This document shows positions 58,953 to 64,000 of a stretch of DNA of 64,000 bases, in pieces. The translations under genes were made by a program, and so were the position numbers. Every line of letters begins with the position of its first letter. The first letter of the stretch is position 1. Origin of the DNA: Ilex aquifolium (taxonomy: Eukaryota > Streptophyta > Magnoliopsida > Aquifoliales > Aquifoliaceae); the NCBI GenBank assembly GCA_951799425.1, contig OX637406.1:30808390-30872389 (forward strand), read 5' to 3'. The notes below the pieces were generated by a model. That model did not search any database. It was not told the DNA's origin and saw only the letters and a list, made by a program, of their open reading frames with translations.

Positions 58953-59578
58953 AGAGGACAATATTATATAATGTGTGGGAAATGGTTTATATTTTGAAAA
59001 TGAATGTTTATTAGAATTGGTTATTATTGTTCATTTCTAGTACTATGGCTACTTAAACTTGAGATCAGTTGTAAAATGTCATTGTTTTACTGCAAAGATT
59101 ATGTATGCTATTTGTGAAATGAGACCGGCCGTTTTAAATGCTTTTCTAAACCTTGTATGGGTTTGAGAGAATTTTTCTACAGAGCTTCGTGCTCACCCCC
59201 TACTGCTAACATTTTTCAGATTACCCGCTTGAGGAGGACTTAAGGGTCGAGGAGCCCGCTACTTGGGAGACTCCACTTGACGGGAGTGTGGATCCCGAGG
59301 TGGACGCGTAGAGCGACCTCCTTTCCTTTTTGTACTAGACTAGGATATTCATTTTGAACCTTGTAAATTCTAGTTTTCTTTTGTAATTCCGCTGCGCTAC
59401 ATTATTGGATTTTTGGGATGTAAAGGCCAAAATGGGTCTATTCTTTTGGGATAATGCTGTAAATTTTATGGATGACTTTATGAAGTCTTATTTGTTGATG
59501 GATTATTTTAGTGCTCTCATGATATGAATGTTTTAGAATGTAATGCCGTCCAGGGTGTGTTTTGGGGCGTTACAAAGT

Positions 59579-59590
59579 TGGTATCAGAGC
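59579..59590 (+). other. Primer-binding site (initiator tRNA-Met type)
   Basis: TGGTATCAGAGC, four bases after the LTR end. Confidence 0.9.
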
Positions 59591-59766
59591 CTAGGCTTTA
59601 GGTCTTACATGAGAGCTGTAGGTTATGGATTACCACTAGAGAGGTAGGTTTAGGGTGGAGGAAATTGTTAAGTTAAATTTTGTATATGCCTTGTGCTTAA
59701 ATCAAGACATCCTACATATCACTGTAGTTTATATCTGGCACATCAAGGGAACTAAATTATGGATTG

Positions 59767-61761
59767 ATGTGCAGGATGGACGGGACACGGGGACGCGGAC
59801 GTGGGCGTGGCCGTGGAGGTCAAGCGAATCCACCACCACCACCACCTCCGGATGCCATGCAAGGCATTTACCAATGCTTGAGGGAGCTCACCACTTTGGT
59901 ACAAAACCAAAATGGTAACAACAACCACAATGGTGGAGCTCATCCTCTCGCTCAAGTACCGGGCAATGAGAACGGAGACCGAAGGATGATAGCTCTTCGG
60001 GAATTCTTACGACAACGACCACCCAACTTCCAAGGGAGCTCCAATCCTTTGGAGGCGGATAGATGGATCCGCCGAGTGAAGAAGATCTGTGACGGCATGG
60101 GAGTTGCCGAGGAGTTGAGAGTGGGTTTGGCGACCTACCTGTTTGAGGGGGAGGCCGACTATTGGTGGGATGCCATAAAGAGGAGAAGGGACACCGACAT
60201 ACTCACTTGGGAAGAATTCGATCAACTTTTCCAAGATAAATATTTCCCTGAATCAGTCAGAGACCGAATGAAGGCGGATTTTCTTGCATTACGACAAGGT
60301 GGTATGACCGTGGCTGAGTATGAGAGGCGGTTCGACGAGCTCTCCCGTTATGCTACGGGATTTATATCTACTGAGGCCGACAGGGCCAAGCGCTTCGAGC
60401 AGGGTCTGAGGCCGGCTATTAGGGAGAAGTTGGTGGCTCTTAGGATCCGTGAATTTGGGGACTTGGTGGACAGAGCTGCATTGGTAGAGAGAGACATAGA
60501 GGATAGCCAGCGACGACAGGGCTTCTCGAGAGGAGGTCCGATCCGGACGGGTGCTAGCACTAGTGGGGCACAGAGACCGACACCATACCGTCGCCCAGAC
60601 CAGACAGAGGGACAACGACTTTTGACAGCCCGAGGAGAGGGAGACACTCAGACTAGAGCTGGTTTTATCCCACGATCTTGCTTTGCATGCGGAGGTGTGG
60701 GACATCTTCGGATACATTGCCCAGTCTATCCACCTCAGGGGCCGATCCAGACCGCCAGACAGGTACCAGCAGCCCAACCACCACCACCGAGGCCTGCACC
60801 GCAGCGACCGATACCAGCTCACGCCCCCGGCGGCGCCAACCAAGGGCGAGTATTTGCTTTGACTCAGCCGGAGGAGGACATTGCCAACGCCGTTGTGGAA
60901 GGTATCGTCCTTATTTATAATTCTTGGGCCCGCATATTATTTGACCCCGGTGCAACACACTCATTTGTACGCACGACATACGCACTTGATTTGGGATTGA
61001 GTTTCGTGAAGTTAGAGCATGTTATGAATATTAGCTTGCCCACGGGAGAACGGTTAGACTCTAGCCGAGTCTGCAAGGATTGCGTGCTTCGCATTGGGGA
61101 GCACGAATTGATTGTGGATTTGATTGCTTTAGAGATAAAGGGGTATGATGTGATTTTCGGGATGAACTTGTTGTCTGCTTTCCGGGCGGTAATGGATTGT
61201 TTCCGCAAGCGGATTACATTTCAGTTACCGGGAGGAGTCTTTTTTAGTTTTGTCAATAACCGAGACTCTTTCCATCCATTTCCTACTACGGGTAGTAGAT
61301 TCTTAAAAGCAAAAGTGGGAAGTCAATTGAGTTTCTTAGCTAGCTTGATGGGAGATGACCGAGATAAACTCCACACGAATGTGGAGTTCATTGTATCGGA
61401 GTTTTCAGATGTTTTTCCCGAGGAATTACCCGGATTACCGCCACATAGGGAAATTGAATTCAAGATCGATCTCTATCCGGGAACCGAACCCATATCTATT
61501 GCTCCCTACCGGATGGCACCTTTGGAGTTGAAGGAGCTAAGGAAGCAGTTGGATCATTTGTTGGCAATTGGGTTTATCCGTCTAAGCACTTCACCCTGGG
61601 GAGCCCCGGTCCTCTTTGTGAAGAAAACGGATGAGACTCTCCGGTTGTGCACGGATTACCGGAGGTTGAATCGGGTTACCGTGAAGAATAAGTATCCGTT
61701 GCCGAGAATTGATGACTTATTTGTCCGTTGCCGAGAATTGATGACTTATTTGATCAGTTGA
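59767..61761 (+). CDS. gag-pol: Gag-protease-RT part of the young chromovirus polyprotein, frameshifted at its end
   Basis: ATG 59767 (or 59776) opens one frame of about 664 codons. The N-terminus is Arg-Gly rich with a proline run. The gag core has [50 protein letters not shown] and [21 protein letters not shown]. The CCHC knuckle [14 protein letters not shown] is at residues 305-318. Protease has DPGATHSF near residue 393 (D-P-G where DSG or DTG is usual), then [14 protein letters not shown] starts with [51 protein letters not shown] and [10 protein letters not shown] 29-bp tandem duplication at 61695-61752 then throws the frame into a stop at 61759. Without it the frame would join the next feature. 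Confidence 0.9.
   Translation: MCRMDGTRGRGRGRGRGGQANPPPPPPPDAMQGIYQCLRELTTLVQNQNGNNNHNGGAHPLAQVPGNENGDRRMIALREFLRQRPPNFQGSSNPLEADRWIRRVKKICDGMGVAEELRVGLATYLFEGEADYWWDAIKRRRDTDILTWEEFDQLFQDKYFPESVRDRMKADFLALRQGGMTVAEYERRFDELSRYATGFISTEADRAKRFEQGLRPAIREKLVALRIREFGDLVDRAALVERDIEDSQRRQGFSRGGPIRTGASTSGAQRPTPYRRPDQTEGQRLLTARGEGDTQTRAGFIPRSCFACGGVGHLRIHCPVYPPQGPIQTARQVPAAQPPPPRPAPQRPIPAHAPGGANQGRVFALTQPEEDIANAVVEGIVLIYNSWARILFDPGATHSFVRTTYALDLGLSFVKLEHVMNISLPTGERLDSSRVCKDCVLRIGEHELIVDLIALEIKGYDVIFGMNLLSAFRAVMDCFRKRITFQLPGGVFFSFVNNRDSFHPFPTTGSRFLKAKVGSQLSFLASLMGDDRDKLHTNVEFIVSEFSDVFPEELPGLPPHREIEFKIDLYPGTEPISIAPYRMAPLELKELRKQLDHLLAIGFIRLSTSPWGAPVLFVKKTDETLRLCTDYRRLNRVTVKNKYPLPRIDDLFVRCRELMTYLIS
61695..61752 (+). 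repeat. 29-bp tandem duplication inside RT
   Basis: Two exact copies of a 29-base unit (61695-61723 and 61724-61752), starting TCCGTTGCCGAGAATTGATG. The codons for PLPRIDDLF are duplicated; because 29 is not a multiple of three the reading frame shifts. Confidence 0.95.
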
Positions 61762-64000
61762 AGGGTTCAAAGTATTACTCCAAGATTGATCTTCGCACGG
61801 GGTATCATCAGCTACGGATTAAGGAGGAGGATATTCCTAAGACTGCTTTCCGTACCCGGTATGGTCATTTCGAGTATACGGTGATGCCGTTTGGATTGAC
61901 TAATGCCCCCGCAGCCTTCATAGATTTGATGCACAGAATCTTCCGGCCTTACCTCGATCAATTTGTCATTGTGTTTATTGATAACATATTGGTTTACTCA
62001 CAGACTCAAGAGGAACATGCTCGTCATCTCTCTATGGTGCTACAAACATTGAGAGAACATAAGTTATATACGAAGATGAGCAAGTGTGAGTTTTGGATGA
62101 AGGAAGTGAAGTTCCTTGGCCATGTTGTGTCCGAGCAAGGAGTAGCGGTTGATCCCGCAAAGATTGAGGCCGTGATGAAATGGGAACCACCGAAGAATGT
62201 GACAGAAGTACGGAGTTTCTTGGGGTTAGCCGGCTATTATCGTAGGTTTGTGGAAGGATTCTCCAAGCTTGCGATGTCGATGACTCGCCTTACAAAGAAG
62301 GGGGAGAAATTTTCGTGGACTCAAGCGTGTGAACTAGCTTTCTGCACCTTGAAGGAGAAGTTGACGACGACACCTATCCTCATTATTCCGAGTAGTGGGG
62401 AAGGCTACGATGTCTACACCGATGCTTCACTACGAGGCTTGGGATGCGTTCTAATGCAAGGAGGGAAGGTAGTGGCTTATGGCTCGAGACAACTCAAGGT
62501 GCATGAGCAGAATTATCCCACACACGACTTGGAGCTAGCTGCGATGGTGTTTGCTCTTAAGTTGTGGAGATGTTATTTATACGGGGAGAAATTTCAAGTG
62601 TTCTCGGACCATAAAAGCCTCAAGTATATCTTCACACAGAAAGACTTGAATCTCCGGCAGAGAAGGTGGATTGAGTACTTGGAAGATTATGAGTTCACGC
62701 TCAACTACCATCCGGGGAAGGCCAATGTAGTTGCCGACGCTCTTAGCAGGAAGTCTCGGGGTGAAATCAATTCTCTTGCGGTAAATAGGTGGAAAATGAT
62801 TGATGCATTGGAGGAGTACGATCTATGGGTGGATGGACCAGAGTATCAACCCTATATATTCAACCTTATAGCTCAACCGACGCTTCTGCAACGAGTGGTG
62901 GAGTTGCAATGCCTGGATTCAGAACTCGATTTGATTAGAGCCCGATTGGAGAATGGAGAAGTGATGGAAGGATGGTCTTGGAAAAATGGAGAGTTGAGAT
63001 ATGGGGATAAGCTATGTGTTCCCAATGATTCGTCCCTAAAGGAGGAAATACTTGGAGAGTGTCATCACTCCAAGTTTGCTATCCACCCCGGTAGCACAAA
63101 AATGTATAGGGACATGAAGCGCCAATATTGGTGGAAGGGAATGAAGAAGGATGTGGCAAGGTTCATAGCAAAATGTGCGGTGTGCCAGCAAGTGAAGATT
63201 GAGCATCAACGACCTGGAGGATTATTACAGTCTCTGCCTATCCCGGAGTGGAATTGGGATCACATCACCATGGACTTCGTATCTGGCTTTCCACGGACTT
63301 CACGAGGGCATAATGCCGCATGGGTCATTGTTGATAGACTCACCAAGTCCGCTCACTTCTTGAGTATGAAGACCACCGACACGTTAGAGACCCTGAGCAA
63401 GCTCTATATTCGCGAGATAGTGAGATTGCATGGAGTTCCGCTATCCATTGTGTCGGATCGTGATTTTCGTATCGTAGCGCAATTTTGGCAAAGTCTTCAA
63501 AGGGCTATGGGGACAGAGTTACACTTCAGCACCGCCTTTCATCCCCAAACGGATGGCCAATCCGAGAGGGTAATCCAGATTCTAGAAGACATGTTGCGTG
63601 CTTGTGTGTTGGACTTCAAGGGAGGTTGGAGCGACCATTTGCCGTTGGTGGAATTTGCATACAACAACAGCTATCAGAAAAGTATTGGGATGGCACCATA
63701 TGAAGCATTGTATGGAAGACCATGCCGATCACCGACATGTTGGTTAGAAACCGGCGAGAGTAGTTTGTTGGGACCGGACCTTGTTAGAGAAACTACAGAG
63801 AAGATTCAACTCATCCGAGAGAGGCTACGGACGGCGCAAAGTAGACAGAAGAGCTATGCGGACCACAGACGAAGACCCTTAGAATTCAAGGTGGGAGACT
63901 ACGTATACCTTAAGGTGTCACCCAAGAAGGGCGTGTTTCGATTCGGCAAGAAGGGGAAGTTAGCGCCAAGATATACCGGACCGTTTGAGATAATCAAAGT
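61725..64000 (+). CDS. pol: RT-RNase H-integrase part of the young chromovirus polyprotein, open to the window end
   Basis: About 758 codons without a stop, continuing the polyprotein in another frame after the duplication. [35 protein letters not shown], then FIDNILVYS, where the second aspartate of the usual FIDD/YVDD box is asparagine. RNase H is complete: [55 protein letters not shown]. Integrase is complete: zinc domain [24 protein letters not shown]...CAVCQQVK, core aspartates in [10 protein letters not shown] and VSDRDFR, glutamate in DGQSERVIQ, and the C-terminal [15 protein letters not shown] at the window end. It is highly GC-rich for the window and recently inserted by its condition. 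The chromodomain, if any, lies outside. Confidence 0.95.

Larger units (their letters stand above)
57565..59574 (+). mobile_element. 5' LTR of a young chromovirus-type gypsy element
   Basis: The 2010-bp LTR has matching inverted ends, TGTAACACCCC and GGGGCGTTACA, followed by a primer site and a nearly intact gag-pol. It contains a GTACCGGTAC array (57881-57989), a CTATAAGTAC possible TATA (58043), a GAGAGGAAGAGAG leader (about 58108) and a 102-bp tandem repeat. The late block GTGCTCACCCCCTAC is at about 59190. Its 3' partner lies beyond the window. Confidence 0.95.

Noticed and set aside
58485-58961. 158-codon reverse-strand frame with a perfect 34-residue repeat
   Set aside because: It is the 102-bp LTR tandem repeat read in a frame divisible by three, not a repeat protein gene.
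60289-60843. 184-codon reverse-strand frame
   Set aside because: Shadow of the well-supported gag-pol frame on the plus strand.

Overview
The window is nuclear DNA from a flowering plant, probably a eudicot. It holds one intact host gene with five exons. Almost everything else is nested transposable-element debris: Ty3/gypsy chromoviruses, Athila/Tat-like gypsy, Ty1/copia, L1-type LINE, hAT and Helitron. The species cannot be named from the sequence.

Layout. 1-2536 is a gypsy LTR, cut by the window edge. 2537 to about 7900 is a gene-free block whose texture resembles plant mitochondrial intergenic DNA, so it may be a nuclear mitochondrial insertion. 7930-17829 is a decayed Athila/Tat-like gypsy element: tRNA-Asp type primer site, gag, protease, RT, RNase H, integrase and an extra 3' ORF. 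An inverted solo LTR (7985-10133) sits in its leader, and that LTR carries a hAT element (8557-9285, 8-bp target duplication). 18138-21613 is the 5' end of a chromovirus (LTR, primer site, gag), fused to an LTR fragment (21614-22900). 23109-34400 is a patchwork: Helitron candidates, a second 3'-ORF-like relic, hAT transposase debris, an inverted copia element, an LTR-like promoter with a 44-bp G-box repeat, and a LINE fragment. 34517-37230 is a small element with about 290-bp LTRs and one long ORF that has a gag half and an unrecognised half.

38156-42284 is the host gene, a GDSL esterase/lipase. The five exons splice in frame to 370 codons with all catalytic blocks present.

43709-55061 is a non-autonomous Helitron split by a complete 10.2-kb but dead chromovirus (44641-54811, target duplication CCACC). 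A second copy of the same Helitron lies inverted at 27351-28566. 55062-57564 holds two truncated gypsy pieces. 57565-64000 is a young chromovirus running off the window, with LTR, primer site and gag-pol. Its pol frame is broken only by a 29-bp tandem duplication, and one RT catalytic aspartate is changed.

The most interesting leads are the palindrome-array module shared by different LTRs, the phased G-box array, the snRNA-type promoter signature inside the hAT element, the small element's unknown ORF, and the two Helitron copies. I found no bacterial operon, CRISPR array or rRNA gene.
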